From NCBI GenBank assembly GCA_014607495.2, contig CP053148.1, positions 17,794,001-17,858,000 on the forward strand: a stretch of 64,000 nucleotides of DNA. Reading direction: 5' to 3'. The stretch comes from Carposina sasakii. Lineage: Eukaryota; Arthropoda; Insecta; Lepidoptera; Carposinidae. Below, one piece after another: positions 1 to 12,540 of this stretch (position 1 is its first letter; the number at the start of each line of letters is the position of its first letter). A program made the position numbers and the translations under genes. The notes under the pieces were generated by a model that did no database searches, had not been told where the DNA came from, and worked only from the letters and a program-made list of their open reading frames with translations.

Positions 1-330
1 TCAAGTTTCTAGTTCATCCCCCTGTCCAATGCCCCTGAGTTCCTCAGTCGACTCTTACGACATGCACGGAAGGAGATGCAGCTCCTTATATTTCAATAAC
101 TAGGTTAGGTTTATTATTCATCACAAGATCAGACAACATGGAGGAGGAGGAAGTGACCTATGTATGTCCAAAATGAACAACAAATGATAGAGAGAATGTA
201 ATTAAGAGATTTAAAAAGGATTATAGCCTATTTATATATATTTATGAGTTTATGTATCTACTATATAATATTACATTAGATATATTTGCAAAAAAGTATG
301 GAGTTATTTATTCATGTATAATATTTAATA

Positions 331-430
331 CTATGGGCAAAACCCCCCCTATGGCAGTTCCTTGTGGCGTGCCCTGGGGGAGGCCTACGTCCAGCAGTGG
401 ACTGCAATTATACCTATAGGCTGAAGAAGA
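331..430 (+). repeat. RTE-tailed SINE-like repeat, 3' part only
   Basis: Starts at 'CTATGGGCAAAACCCC' and runs through 'GGCGTGCCCTGGGGGAGGCC' and 'CAGCAGTGGACTGCAAT' to a GAAGAAGA tail. It is the 3' third of the ~250-bp family seen whole at 11667-11914. A short insertion (TATACCTA) interrupts the terminal 'GCAATAGGCTGA' block. Confidence 0.8.
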
Positions 431-984
431 TATAACATTTAGATCTATCTACGAAATAAGGGAATAAAATCCCCATACAGACATATTTACTAGATTGCAA
501 TTAATATTAAATAACATACAAAGGCTTGGAAATAGATTATAAAACAAACACAAAGTAACTTTTTGTATACATACATATACATATATTGGGAAAAAACAGA
601 CCGTTTTTAGGAATATAAGGGGTAATTTAAAGGTCAGTACTGACCGGGTGGGTTCTGTACGACCTCCATCAGGTGCATGTTACATTGCTCACATTCGTTA
701 AGACCTGCGCGAATATTTAAAAATATATTTACAATAAATTTTAAAATTTTACAATAATGCAGGTAATTTAGAAACTTTTTCGAGAACCACAAAACCTAAG
801 AAAACTTCTACGTCCTGATAAATATTCATTATAATATATAATTACTTTGAAAATAAACTCAGGCTTTTTACAAAATGTTGGTTTACATCTCGGAGTAAAG
901 TAATGCCGACTCTAGTGCATATAGGTATTTCGAGTACCCGAGTACAGGTCTTGAGAAAATAAGCTATGTTATACCTAGGTACTA

Positions 985-1194
985 GCCGTGTGGTGCCGGC
1001 AGAGTAGAGTTTTTACCACGCCTGCCTGCCCGTGGATACCGTATGAGGCGATCAAGGGTTTCCGGGAGTTAGGCAGCAGCGCCTCCCGTACTGACAATAT
1101 AGTCCGAAAATCACACTGCGGTCACCAACCCGCCTGCCCAGCGCGGCAGCGTGGTGACTATGGGCAAAACCTAGGCTGAAGAAGAAGAAGAAGA
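985..1194 (+). repeat. RTE-tailed SINE-like repeat with internal deletion
   Basis: Begins with the family 5' end (GCCGTGTGGTGCCGGCAGAGT) and continues through the 'GGCGATCAAGGGTTTCCGGG' and 'GGTCACCAACCCGCCTGCCC' blocks. It then jumps from 'TATGGGCAAAACCTA' straight to 'GGCTGAAGAAGAAGAAG', so the 'GCCCTGGGGGAGGCCTACGT' segment is missing. The tail is a GAA microsatellite. Confidence 0.8.
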
Positions 1195-1802
1195 TACCTA
1201 CCTAGGACGATGTCGTAAAGGTAGGTTACCTGCAATGGCCGCAGCTCTTGCTCCATTTTATATATACTTGAGAAATTACTCATTTAGTTGCATTTATTAC
1301 ATAGATAGATATAATTACATTTATAATAATAATTGCAAGAAAGCTGATATGAAAAAAAAATTATAAGTGGAATTTTTCGGATTAGTAAATTTCTTGTGAC
1401 TGACCTAGTCCCATGTTAAAAAGGAGTTCAATAATTAAGATGCATCTTATACAACTGTAAGAACTAACAATACAAGATCAATACATACAGAGTGTACACG
1501 GAAATAGTAATTTCCGATTCTAGAAGTCACAGCTGCGGTTTGCCGTTGCATGTGCATTTGTCTATTCGTATTCGAATAGTCTATTGGTTTCGAGTGCAGA
1601 TATGGTTTAACTAGACGGAATAGTCTAAACTACTGGCTTGTAATTGATAGACTTGTCACTTGAGTGAATAGAGTGCTTTATAGATCGTTACTGATATAAC
1701 AAATGCAAAAATAGGCGATTAAAGTTTCATATCGAAGATATTGGAATATATATATATTCAATTAAAAGCTTATTATGTTGGGTAATAATGTACCTACCTA
1801 TA

Positions 1803-2184
1803 TACAGGGTGATTTTTGGTCGTTAACGTTCCCGAAAACTACGGAATCTCCTCATCATCACGATCATTTTTCTTCATGGAAGCATACCTGGGAAGTGTCT
1901 GATTACCAAGATATTAGGGTCCAAAGTTGGGCAATAGACTGCGTTTTTCTGCATAAATGCACATAGACGCGCGAAGCAAGATTTTTTTACGAGAAATAAT
2001 TAATATCTGTCCATGAAAAACTAGCATAAACACTGGACACTATAAATTACACCAGATCGAGTAATAAAAAAAAAATGAAAAAAATTTACATCGTTTCCCA
2101 GCATTTTTTTGGCATAAACTTACTTTATTTGGTGTATAGAGTACGTACCCTTCGTTAATGGTGGCGACGAAAAAACACCCTGTA
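1803..2184. mobile_element. MITE with CACCCTGTA termini (382 bp)
   Basis: The left end reads TACAGGGTGATTTTTGGTCG and the right end ACGAAAAAACACCCTGTA, imperfect terminal inverted repeats next to TA dinucleotides. The body has no coding capacity. A related copy lies in the opposite orientation at 4769-5037, sharing the 'GAATCTCCTCATC' and 'AGACTGCGTTTTTCTGCAT' blocks. TA-flanked termini suggest mobilisation by a Tc1/mariner-type transposase, but that is inference. Confidence 0.65.
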
Positions 2185-2187
2185 TGT

Positions 2188-4768
2188 GTGTGTTTTAAAT
2201 TTTATATTACAATTCCACTCGGACGAAGTCGCGGATGTTCCGATTTAGTGGGAGCAATTTTTGACTAAAATATGGTAATCAGGTTTGTAGTACGGAATCA
2301 AATATGTAATCTGGCTAAATTATTATAGGAACGGAGCCGTGTGAATATGTGTATATAATATGGTTTAGTTTCAAACGAGAGTTCAAACAATCTGACGTAA
2401 AATTAGTGAAAAAATCGTGTTACTCGTATGTACATTAAAATAAGAACGAAACGAAAGAGGTTTTAGTTTGGAACCGTGTAAATCGGTACTGTTTATTTTA
2501 ATTAAAATAATTAAAAAACTGTTTCAATATACCCGTACAGTGTGTAAGTGACAGCCAATCGAATATTAACCAACATTGACATCAGTTAGTTTGTGACGCA
2601 AAAACTACACAAATATTTTATAGGATATTTTAGATTTTTTTTTCACTTATTTATTATTTTAGTACCAAAATAGTAATATTTTTAAATAATAAATATATAA
2701 AATAAAAAAGCATGTAGTTAATAAATAAATGATCACAATTAAAAATACATGATTTAAAAAATAGTAATATCTGTTACAATAACTAACAATCTCATGAAGT
2801 GAGTGAAGCTCTAGAGAAAGTCTACGCGTAAAGCAAACATTTTGGATAATCAAACTGAATATGTATGTATTCCCTGTAAGTAAAATACTTAAAATACAAT
2901 GTAGATATATTTACCATTATACTTGTCCAGTAATTTAGTATTGCCTGGCTGTCACCTACACCATGTATAGGTACTATTACGAATAGATTTTTCGATGTGC
3001 ATTATTATTAAAATTCAATTAATATGGCCTAGAGGCCGTAGAGGCAGCGAACTTTAATTTGATGTGAGTTATACATGGTGGATACCATCACCATCTATTA
3101 TTATTAGGTACTAGTGGACGGCCGCGATTCCGTTCGCATGGACTGTAGAAAAAACAAAATGTCGAAATCATCCGGGATAAAAACATTTTCCCGGGATAAA
3201 AAGTCATAATATATTCCTGAAAACTGCATTGAAATCGGTCCAGCCGTTTCTGAGATTTGCGTGCGCAAACATCTATCTGTTTCAATTTTATTATATGTAT
3301 AGATTTAAATAATTTTTTTGGTAGAGTAAATCTGTGTAGAACTCACCCTGTGAACCCTGAGACGCTGCATGTGTGGACCAAGAACTTTTGTATGACGCAT
3401 CTGAAACAAACAGGGCTTCTATCAATATTATATTTTTATTTGTTTCGGTTTCCTAGGAAATCGGTGCCGTTATACATGTAGCAGACGATCGAAAAGAAAA
3501 CGGTGTAGACATAACGTGAGAAGTTATATGCAATGTTATATGAAACCATAGATGTATGAAACAAACAAACATGTATGAATCAGTTTTCAGTTCAGCTTAG
3601 TTCGGACGGGCAGGTCATACAAAAAAAGTGCCAAATATGACAAAAATCTAATTGTAATGATTATTCTACCTATATTAGATAGGCACTTAGTAGAAGTGGG
3701 GCAAAATTTTAAATTATCTTAGGATTAATTAAGGCCTTATTTATATCTTTAAAATGCAATTCTCTGTACCATACACTCCAAAAAATATTATATTTGTCGT
3801 GCACAGTTTGCTTTATTATGACATTGGTAATTAAACCAACATTTGTTTTCTTTATATCGATTAACTTTTTAGGAAGTAAAATTGGTCTCACAAAGATCAG
3901 ATTTTTTTTGTGATATGTGGTAATTTTCTTGTTAAGTTTTTTTGGTAAGGTATGAAAACAAATTTTGGGCCTAAACATTACATTCATAATAACATGATCT
4001 AAAAACAGAAATGTGAACCAAAATAACTTCTGAATTTCAAACTAAACAAGTGACAATCTAAAAACACTCTTACATTATTGTAGATTATATAATATAATAT
4101 AATATAATATAACTATGTAATAACAAAAACAATGAAAGCGTGTTAAGATGCTATTTACGATAACGGTAGCAAAACCTGCGGGGCACTTGTCCCTCATCAG
4201 TATGTAAGTTTCTCTACATACTTCAATACATATTTTATCATTACACCCAATGCGACACATAAATAAAAGACACGTAAAAGAAACCGCTACTCGACATCAA
4301 AGCAATTGTGGTTATTCACGACGCATTACCGTCGGGGTAAGCGCCCCTAAAGGGGTACAATCCGAAGTCACTTAGGGGCAGATCGCGCCGAAGGTGTCAT
4401 CATGCAGAGTGCCTGAGTACCGGCTAATAACGGTGGTGCGGTGAGGATGTGAAATTGGCGTACTTTTGGCCAAATCTACATCGACACATTCGCGGCTTCG
4501 TTCTATTGAATTCTTGGCGAGAAATGTAGTTAAAAAAGGTTATGGTAATTGTCTTTGCTTTATGTTAAATTATATTTTGGCTCTACATATTGATTATTTT
4601 ATTGAATTTTAAAGTTGGCAACAATAGAATAAACACTGTCGTAAGGTTGAGGTGATAAGACAGTTGATCGCGTACATGGAATCGTTTTGCAACACATTGT
4701 AGAGCATAGAATACGACTAATGCTTAAACAACTTGATACACTATCTTAAATAATATACAAATACAATA
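2188..4768. other. AT-rich spacer with one dispersed repeat
   Basis: Contains a fragment of the 'GGACGAAGTCGCGG' repeat near 2218-2236, the longer copy at 3110-3302, and an (AATAT)n-like run near 4086-4111. No reading frame shows family features or splice structure. Confidence 0.55.
3110..3302 (-). repeat. Dispersed 'CCCGGGATAAAAA' repeat, copy 1
   Basis: Read on the minus strand it ends in '...AACGGAATCGCGGCCGTCCACTAGT' and contains 'ATCCCGGGAAAATG' and 'CATTTTGTTTTTTCTACAG'. The same blocks occur at 6655-6861, 10341-10582 and 58436-58653, which defines the family inside this window. Non-coding; class uncertain. Confidence 0.7.
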
Positions 4769-5037
4769 TACAGGATGTTTTTTCATTGCCACTCTTAACG
4801 AAGGGTACGTTGTTTTTTTTAATTACTTGACCGCGCGGAATTTATAGTGTCCAGTGTTTATACTAGTTTTTTCAATGTGCATTTATGCAGAAAAACGCAG
4901 TCTATTTACTCAACTTTGGACCCTAATATTTTGGAAACCAGACACTTCCCAGGTATGCTTCCATGGAGAAAAATGATCGTGACGATGAGGAGATTCCGTA
5001 ATTTTCGGGAACGTTGACGACCAAAAATCACCCTGTA
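4769..5037. mobile_element. MITE with CACCCTGTA termini, inverted copy
   Basis: Left end TACAGGATGTTTTTTC, right end AAAAATCACCCTGTA. The internal sequence is the reverse complement of the element at 1803-2184 with an internal deletion of roughly 110 bp. Non-coding. Confidence 0.65.
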
Positions 5038-5384
5038 TATTATTTTAACAAACATCCATGACATATCAAAGCACCTCCGGAACCCAACCAAGCTTTGGTT
5101 TCCTAGGATTGCGGTACGTACGAAAACCACGGCATCTTTACGGTACCGACACGTAGGTAAAACGTTCCTTCAAAATATAGCGATAAGACGTCACCGCTAT
5201 TCTGGGAAAGCAAAACTTTAGAACCTATGACGTTGCAGGCAGGGACACTTCGTTAATAGGTTATCAAAATTTTTGGTTTTTATTGGTTTTTATTAGTAAT
5301 TTAGAAATTATTGGGTTGAAAATTTTCTCTCTTGGAGAGCCCTATATCTATATACAAAACTATTCCTTATGGACGGTAACTTCG

Positions 5385-5492
5385 CCTATAGTCACCACGC
5401 TAAGCAAGCGGGTTGGTGACCGCAGTGTAGTTTTCGGACTATGTTACTCTTATCAACACGGGAGGCGCTACTGCCCACCTCCAGGAAACTCG
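5385..5492 (-). repeat. RTE-tailed SINE-like repeat, internal fragment
   Basis: Minus-strand fragment of the family covering the 'GGTGACCGCAGTGT' to 'GCGCTACTGCCCACCTCC' blocks. Both ends are missing. Confidence 0.7.
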
Positions 5493-6003
5493 GGTTAGGC
5501 CTGGTTTCCACTATGTCGGACTAGTAAAATTACGTATCGACATCTCGGCGGTTATTCCTATAAAGGTAAAACAATGTACAACTATACAGAATAGAGTTTA
5601 TCCTAGCAGTCGATTGGTTTGATATATTAAAAATATAATGCATGGGTATTATTCCACCCTAACCCGCCCCGGCTTCTCCCATTACTTCGCCACTGTAACT
5701 CCTATAAGCCAGGGTCAAGTCAAGAAATGCAAATAAAGTAGAGAAAATCCCGGGGACCTAGCAAGCGTTATTTAAGTAAACTAGGAGAGTTTTCGCAAAA
5801 AAGAAGCTCGCTACAAAGCACTAACGCACTTTACGGTGACGGAATTAGACGCATTCAGCTCGAGACAGGAGGTTTACTCTGAAGTGACGATAAACGAAGT
5901 ATCGGCCGAATATCGAGGTGTTTCCTACTACGAACTTCCTTCGATCGGATCAGTCGCGCCGTTTTTTCATTCGGTCCGATAGAACTCAATTTGACGGGTA
6001 TAA

Positions 6004-6036
6004 GGAATAGAATAGAATAGATTTTTATTTGAAAAT
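6004..6036. repeat. AGAAT microrepeat with TTTTTATTTGAA block
   Basis: 'GGAATAGAATAGAATAGATTTTTATTTGAA' has near-identical relatives near 54436-54462. Such runs commonly mark the 3' end of old LINE copies in insects. No coding remnant is attached here. Confidence 0.4.
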
Positions 6037-6654
6037 TACACATACACGGACAGAAGTAACATAGAAAAAGACAATAGAAATAGGGTAGAAATACAGATCA
6101 AAAGAAGTAAGTAGACAGGTAGAAGCAACATGAAACGAAGAACAGTAAGTAGAACTGTGTGCCCTATTTGGAGCCCGTCAGTCACGATATAAGGCTAGAT
6201 AATAGAAAGCTTATAATATTAGTCAATGTGAATTATTCTCTATGGTTCCGAATGAGTTGTGAACTCAGATGAATGGATCCGAAGCAATTTCGTAGTAGGG
6301 TCAAAGGCTGTCAAAGGCTGTCAAAGGCTTCGATTCGGTCGGGCTTCGGTCGGACCGAAAGATTCGAAAGCGGCATTTCGGAGTAGACCCCCTGATATTT
6401 GTTTTAAATCTATTATACTCTGCAACCAGCGTTTCGGCTCTCGTGAAGTTATTAGACTCTTGGCGTACTGTAATGTGGACTACGAGTACAAAAAGAATCA
6501 GCTGATTATGGTTAGGCATTATTTTACATTAGTTATCTTCTATACATATGATAAAAATGTAACGGATCGCTGTCTGTACATGGAAGATATATGAGAAAAA
6601 ATGTTATAGGAGACCTTTATCAATGCGATAGTATCCAAAATAATGATCTTTGGA

Positions 6655-6861
6655 TTTTTGTCTGTTTGTCTGGGTGCTTGTACACGCTAATCTCAGAAAC
6701 GGCTGAACCGATTTCGATGCATTTTTCAGGAATATATTGCGACAGGTCCCACTTGACATATAGGCTACTTTTTATACCGGGAAAATGTTTTTATCCCGGA
6801 TAATTTTGCCATTTTGTTTTTTCCTGTAGTCCACGCGGACGAAGTCGCGGGCGTCCACTAG
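6655..6861 (+). repeat. Dispersed 'CCCGGGATAAAAA' repeat, copy 2
   Basis: Runs from 'TGTTTGTCTGGGTGCTTGTA' through 'CAGAAACGGCTGAACCGATTT' and 'TTTTTATCCCGGATAATTTT' to 'GGACGAAGTCGCGGGCGTCC' followed by ACTAG. One of the fullest copies in the window. No open frame of interest. Confidence 0.75.
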
Positions 6862-6950
6862 GTTTAACATAAAAAACCTAACAGCGGTAGAGGAGCGTGA
6901 TGGTAAACTCTATAAATTATACGAAAGCTTAGTTTGTAACACATCCCACA

Positions 6951-7170
6951 CATCAGCCTATTGCAGTCCACTGCTGGACGTGGGCCTCTCTCAGACCATG
7001 CCACAAGGCTACTGCCATAGGGGTTTTTGCCTTCACTCTGGGCAGCCCGGTCGGTGACCGCAGTGAGATTGTCGGACTATCACGGGATGCGCAGTTTGCG
7101 CAGTTGACCACCTCCCTCACTCTTAATCGCCTCTTATGATATCCACGAGCAGAGATTCTACTCTGCTGAC
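6951..7170 (-). repeat. RTE-tailed SINE-like repeat, near full length
   Basis: Minus-strand copy from 'CAGCCTATTGCAGTCCACTG' (3' end) to 'AGATTCTACTCTGCTG' (5' end). It is more diverged than the copies at 11667 and 13921, so probably an older insertion. Confidence 0.8.
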
Positions 7171-7604
7171 GGACTATGACAAAGTAGGAAAGTTAGGTAC
7201 CTACCTACCTAAACGGTGAAAAGTTAATAATCAAGATGCGTGTTTGAAAACCCTCGTAACAATAGATACATAGATAAGTCACGCCCGTTTTCCTACAAAG
7301 AGTTTGGGCAGAAGTGTCCAAATTATACACGTCTTTTCACTAGTTAGCCTGTTAAGAAGTCCCACGTGATAAAAAGTGAGCCTAGAGACGCTTTTCGGGC
7401 ATACTAATACAGCTATATATCTATCAGTAACGACTCCGAAGGGAATTTGTTTCGCTAATTTTAACGAATCGCATCGGAATAGTCCTTGCCTTTTGCGTAC
7501 TGAGATAAAAACTCTTTCTCACTACTAGTTTGTTTACTCCTACTTTGCACGTATGTCAGCGTTTACTTACAGGTTGGCTTACGGTTACAGGTATAGAGTA
7601 GTGT

Positions 7605-7828
7605 AGGGTTGCCATCTCAAAACTTTGAAAGCCAGGATTTGAAGAAGAAATACCAGGACATTTTGATTAAAATGCCAGGACTATACATGTGCGAGTCCAG
7701 TGACAATTTAGAAAGTCTACCGATAGCGAATGTGTCAGGACTCTTAAACTCAGGACGATGCTTAAAAACTGCCCAGGACACCCCAAAAACAGGACATGTC
7801 CCGGGAAAATAGGACAGTTGGCATCCCT
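7605..7828. mobile_element. MITE-like element with AGGGTTGCCA termini
   Basis: Left end AGGGTTGCCATCT and right end AGTTGGCATCCCT are imperfect inverted repeats. The interior repeats the word CCAGGA(C/T) several times. Short and non-coding; hAT-like termini are a guess. The open frame spanning it has no recognisable product. Confidence 0.45.
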
Positions 7829-8814
7829 TGAGTAAAGTAGTATAGACTAGTAAATACCTAAATATATTATGATGGAATTTCTATTTTATTGCCGGCAGCT
7901 TGCAATATTAAAATCTCTATACATATGTGTAAAATGTCTGTCCTTCATTGCTAATTCATGATACCAATGAGCAAGTGTTCGCTCACCTCCGGCCCTCTGC
8001 CAACCCTCGAATCTAACGACTTATGATTTCGGTCACAGGCAAATATGGTCACCCTGAGAGACCAGGTCCGAGCATCTAGCAGGTGCCTAATACGTACATA
8101 ACTGATACCCCGAAAAATACTTGATGTTATTTATCTACACAGTGGTTTTTATTTTTTTTTACTGCTTTGCCAGCGCCCGATCGGCGTGATGTCCTTTTCT
8201 ATCCAAAACCATTGTGAATATTATGTAAATTACGAACCCAAGCGGGACCCGTCGGTATTAGGTAGTTTTAATGTAGTCTGGAGTCAGAACTAGCCCCTAT
8301 ACTCGTACCTATTACACCTATGACATAAACTTCAATTACACTCAACCATTGAAAAATCTCCTATGCCAAAGAATACAAAAATGAGGGACTATCATCATTC
8401 AATCTCTCAAGGGAAAAGCTACCTCTAAGAATACCAGCGTGACTATAAAGCATGACGGTCACCGATCAAATAGCTGAACAAGGTAGAGATTCTTCGCTTG
8501 CATATTTTTCCACTAGACACTAGTAGATGCTTCATCCTAACTCGTTTATGTAGGTACACCTAATTCACACAAATCTCGCCTCCTAAATCGTACTTACGGT
8601 ACCAGCATAAGCAAAAAATCACAAACACTTCACGTTCACACACAGGGTGGACAAAATAGCGAAACAAAAAAAAAATTGAATAATAATCACCCGCAAAAAG
8701 CATAGAGAAGTTGGTAAACGTCCCCGAGCGGCTCAGGTAGTCGGCGGAGCTTTTGATATCGAGCATGACGCTGCTGACGTTACATGTCGTCACTCTCCCG
8801 CGTACCCAAAACTA

Positions 8815-9060
8815 CTGCTAGGATCCATAAGGGTCCCAGATGGGCGTGGCCTCAAGCCCCGCCCCCTATCACCCTCATCCGCCACCCCGCCAATCGCGAG
8901 CCACTTCAGCTAATCTTTACCTTAGAAAAATAAACAGAGTGGGCGTCGATAAATGCGCTCAGTAGTAATCAGGCACGTTTGTGGCTTGCTGTTATGTTGG
9001 CTAGGTGGCGCGGCGTCCACACGTTTGGCAAAAATTGGCGCCCGCTTTGTTTGAAATCCC
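8815..9060. promoter_or_regulatory. GC-rich, promoter-like block
   Basis: In otherwise AT-rich sequence this block carries GC boxes (GGGCGTGGC near 8844, CCCCGCCCCC near 8857), a CCAAT core near 8890 and an initiator-like TCAGTA near 8958. I find no convincing exon on either side, so any promoter role is inference from composition. Confidence 0.25.
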
Positions 9061-10340
9061 CGATTTCGCGGCTTACGACACTTTTCAGCTTGAATGTCAA
9101 TAGGGTAGTGGTATAGTAGCCGAGATGTATTATATAGGTCGATATACTAATTCTATGTTAAGATAGATCGCTTTGCGATATTGTAATAAATTATCACTAG
9201 GGTAGGTGATAGGTAGCTATAGAAATATACTATTTTAGTACGAAAATGCGAAAGTAAAGGCCCAATTTTTATTTTGGGTTGGAATATGCTCGGAATAAGA
9301 TAAGGCATATTTACAAGATCCTCTGTAATATCAATAAAAGTTAAAGCAAAGACTTTGCATCGCACATTTGGCTTATTTCTATGACACGACGGGTCAAAGT
9401 AGTCTACCCACTGATCGTAATGTGATCGTGTAATGCACGGAAAGGCTGTCAGCTATGGTGTAATAACGTCGAGCATCCGTTGCCGGTCCGTGCTTTGAAC
9501 CAAAGCATGAACTTATTTACGTGCCATAATGCTATCGACTCGCAAGCAAAATCTATGAGATATGACAGTTGGACGATAGAGTTACGTACTCGTACTACCG
9601 ACAGGTTCGTCATACAATAATTTTTGTATGGTACGAAACGGTTACGATACGTTACCGTGGGCAGAATCCTTTACGATTATTAATCAATTGTTATTTTTAA
9701 ACTAATCTCAATGAGTTAAGCATTGTTATTTGCGGAATAATGGCAATTTCGCGTATAATAATGCGAGGCTAACTACCTATAAATACATCAGCTGCATCTC
9801 CTGGCATGCATGTAGGTACTTCGATGTAATAAAGGCAACTGTGCATACAATTTATGCGGGGTTCACTAGAGTAGGTACCTATACATCTTTAATATATATA
9901 TATTTTTCGAAGTATAAATTGTATATTATCGTCGCATTATGATAGCCTTCCAAAGCGGAACAGACCGCGACCTTTACATTGCATCACATTATTATTTATT
10001 TTCACCGCCAATTGTCCAAGCTAGGCCTTTGTCCGCGGGTTTTTAATTTTATTTTACAAATGGCGGTGCCCGCCAGCTTTTTCCTATCTTGATAATTGTC
10101 CATATAATTGGTCGAATTCTGGATGCATTGTTTTGAATTCAGATGGATTTTACGTAAGGCCTTTTTGTTTTTTGAAACGTCATTAACTTTGTTCAATTGT
10201 TTTGGACAGATGTGGCTTTTAATTAAAAAAGTCGCTTGTTTTTATAGATAGGAATGACGTTTAAATTAGATTTACTTTGACACCTATTTGATTTATTTAT
10301 CTCAAGGTGCAAATGAGATACTTTAATAACTAATGCGTTA

Positions 10341-10582
10341 CATACAATCCTACTAATATTATAATCGCGAAAGTTTTTGAGTATGGATGGATGGATGTTT
10401 GTTACTCTTTCACGTAAAAAGGGCTAGAGCGATTTCAATAAAATTTGGTATGAAGTTAGTTGATACCCTGGATTAACACATAGGTTACTTTTTATCCCGG
10501 GAAAATATTTTTACTCCGGATAATTTCGACATTTTGTTTTTTTACGCAGTCCATGCGGACGAAGTCGCGGGCGTCCACTAGT
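10341..10582 (+). repeat. Dispersed 'CCCGGGATAAAAA' repeat, copy 3, full length
   Basis: Begins 'CATACAATCCTACTAATATT', includes a GGATG microrepeat near 10384, then 'ACTTTTTATCCCGGGAAAAT', and ends 'GAAGTCGCGGGCGTCCACTA'. The start matches the reverse complement of the end of the copy at 58436-58653, which defines both family termini. Confidence 0.8.
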
Positions 10583-11666
10583 ATACAAATAAACACGGCT
10601 GTGTGTGCTCCCATTAGGTAGTCCGAGCTGCAGATCTAATTGAATATGTCACATGTGTCTATAACAAAAATCTCAGTTTAAAAAGTACCAACAACAATTC
10701 ACTTTTGTGAAGCTTTTCTAGGTTTAATTTGTTTTTGGGCAGAATACCAATTGACTACAGACTACGAATGCTACGCGCCGTGTCGTAGCAGCGACTACGA
10801 TATTAAATTCGTAGTATACAAACACTGTTTAAGAAAATATGTACGTGACTTGACATTAAATAAATATAAAGCTCCTTATATGTATTACTGCTTTGTAGAT
10901 ATCTTTCAAAGCATGCAAAGGTAGATTCAGGATTACAGGGCACAAACGTAGTGCCACACCGTAGTTGGTTTTACTACGGTGTGGATACAATAACACACGA
11001 AATACAATATACAAAAAACGAAAACAGGGAAAGCATATAAACAAAAAGCTATACAATACAATTTTCTTACAATTTTATTGAAACAACAAACGACTGGCAT
11101 GGTCAAAACTGCCATTTTGGGCACATTTAACAAGTTTTTTTAGTAAATAGTGGCGTATCAAATTACATTCAATTTTAAAACGAGGTACAGAAACCTAAAA
11201 GTGATACGTAATGTAAATTGGTTGGTTTGTTCTGAGCGTCTACAACGGTTCCGTTTCGGCTTCGTTCCAACTTGACACTTCAAGAATTGACCCCCCAGAT
11301 CATCCTCTTGACATAAAATGGATGACATTGAAAACAATACTACGCTAGAGTCAGTTTAATAGAAAAAGTCCTGTTCCAGATAATGTAGCCACGCATATAG
11401 AAACTAGCGCCATCATCCAAAGGAACTAATTTGAAACGCACTCTACCCGAGTGCGCACGTCTGTTATTTATAACCTCACCCTACGCGTTACGCGCACAGC
11501 GGGGCGCAAAGCTGTGCGCTGTGCGTATGTCGTGAGAATGGTGTCATCATGATGACAACATCGTAGAGAAGGGATGATGCTATTTGTTACTGGCGAAAAC
11601 TGTCTGTCGAATATGGCATAAGGTGTTTATATGAAAAAAAAAAATCTAATGAAAATGACTTTCTAA

Positions 11667-11914
11667 GCCGCGTGGTGCCGGCAGAGTACCACCCCATGTC
11701 TGCCCGTGGATATCGTACGAGGCGATTAAGGGTTTCCGGGAGGTGGGCAGCAGCGTTTCCCGTGTTGACAACATAGTCCAAAAATACAAACTGCGATCAC
11801 CTACCCGCCTGCCCAGCGTGGTGACTATGGGCAAATACCCCCATGGCAGTCTTGTGGCGTGCCCTGGGGGAGACATAGGTCCAGCAGTGGACTGCAATAG
11901 GCTGATGATGATGA
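11667..11914 (+). repeat. RTE-tailed SINE-like repeat, full-length reference copy
   Basis: Complete copy of about 248 bp: 5' end GCCGCGTGGTGCCGGCAGAG, middle blocks 'GGCGATTAAGGGTTTCCGGG' and 'CCCGCCTGCCCAGCGTGGTG', 3' end 'CAGCAGTGGACTGCAATAGG' plus a (GAT)n tail. I see no clear Pol III A/B boxes. The 3' end matches the tail of RTE-type LINE remnants in this window (see 55779-55983). Confidence 0.85.
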
Positions 11915-12205
11915 CTTTCAAAAACCTTAGCAACATCAGAAGTTTATGTAATTTAGATATATGGGTTTGATCTGAAGTAATATTATATAGACACTGAAAC
12001 GTTCCCGATATTTCGGGATTTACATTTCGTGTAGCTAGAACTGCGTGATCATAAGGGAAATTCCACAGTCACGTTTAGCATAGCGGATACATTACTGTGC
12101 CAGCTGAAGTTATCTGCCTGGTTTGTCGGTTTTCACGCCAAAGTTACTAAAAATCCATTTAGATAAAATTTGTTACTTATGTAGTTGAGAGCCGAAGGAC
12201 ATGGG

Positions 12206-12540
12206 CTAATTTTTATCCCGGAAAAATATTATTTTCGACGACGTCTTCAGCCTTTTGCAGTCCACTGCTGGACGTACGCTCCCCCAGGGCACGTCCCAGG
12301 GGGGTTTTGCTCATAGTTACCATGCTGGGCAGACGGGTTGGTACGTAACCGCAGTGTGATTTATCGGAATATGTTGTCAGGACGGGAGGCGCTGTTGCCC
12401 GCCTCCCGGAAACCCTTGATCGCCTCGTACGATACACATGGGCAGGCATGGGGTGGTACAAACTATACTCTGCTGGCACCATGCAGCTTCATTTTTTTCT
12501 CCAGTTCTCAAGGACGAAGTCGCGAGCTCCACTAATATAA
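12206..12540 (+). repeat. 'CCCGGGATAAAAA' repeat fragment split by a SINE insertion
   Basis: The left piece (12206-12241) carries 'TTTTTATCCCGGAAAAATAT' and the right piece (12489-12540) 'AAGGACGAAGTCGCGAGCTCC', parts of one dispersed repeat. The SINE-like copy at 12242-12488 lies exactly between them and must be the younger insertion. Confidence 0.65.
12242..12488 (-). repeat. RTE-tailed SINE-like repeat, full length, nested
   Basis: Minus-strand copy from 'CGTCTTCAGCC' to 'TGCTGGCACCATGCAGCT'. It interrupts the older repeat at 12206-12540, giving a relative age for the two families. Confidence 0.85.

Larger units (their letters stand above)
1..1800. other. AT-rich spacer with two SINE-like copies, no gene seen
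   Basis: Apart from the SINE-like copies at 331-430 and 985-1194 (listed separately), I see only AT-rich sequence with short open frames lacking codon structure, family motifs or splice signals. No host gene can be supported. Confidence 0.6.

Noticed and set aside
4309..4490. Structured RNA gene (GC-rich block with 'CGCCCCTAAAGGGG')
   Set aside because: Contains a short palindrome but no promoter boxes, no terminator and no resemblance to 5S, U-snRNA or SRP RNA that I can recognise.
7609..7812. Small secreted or cytosolic protein
   Set aside because: The open frame lies inside an inverted-repeat element and shows only repeated 'CCAGGA' words in translation.
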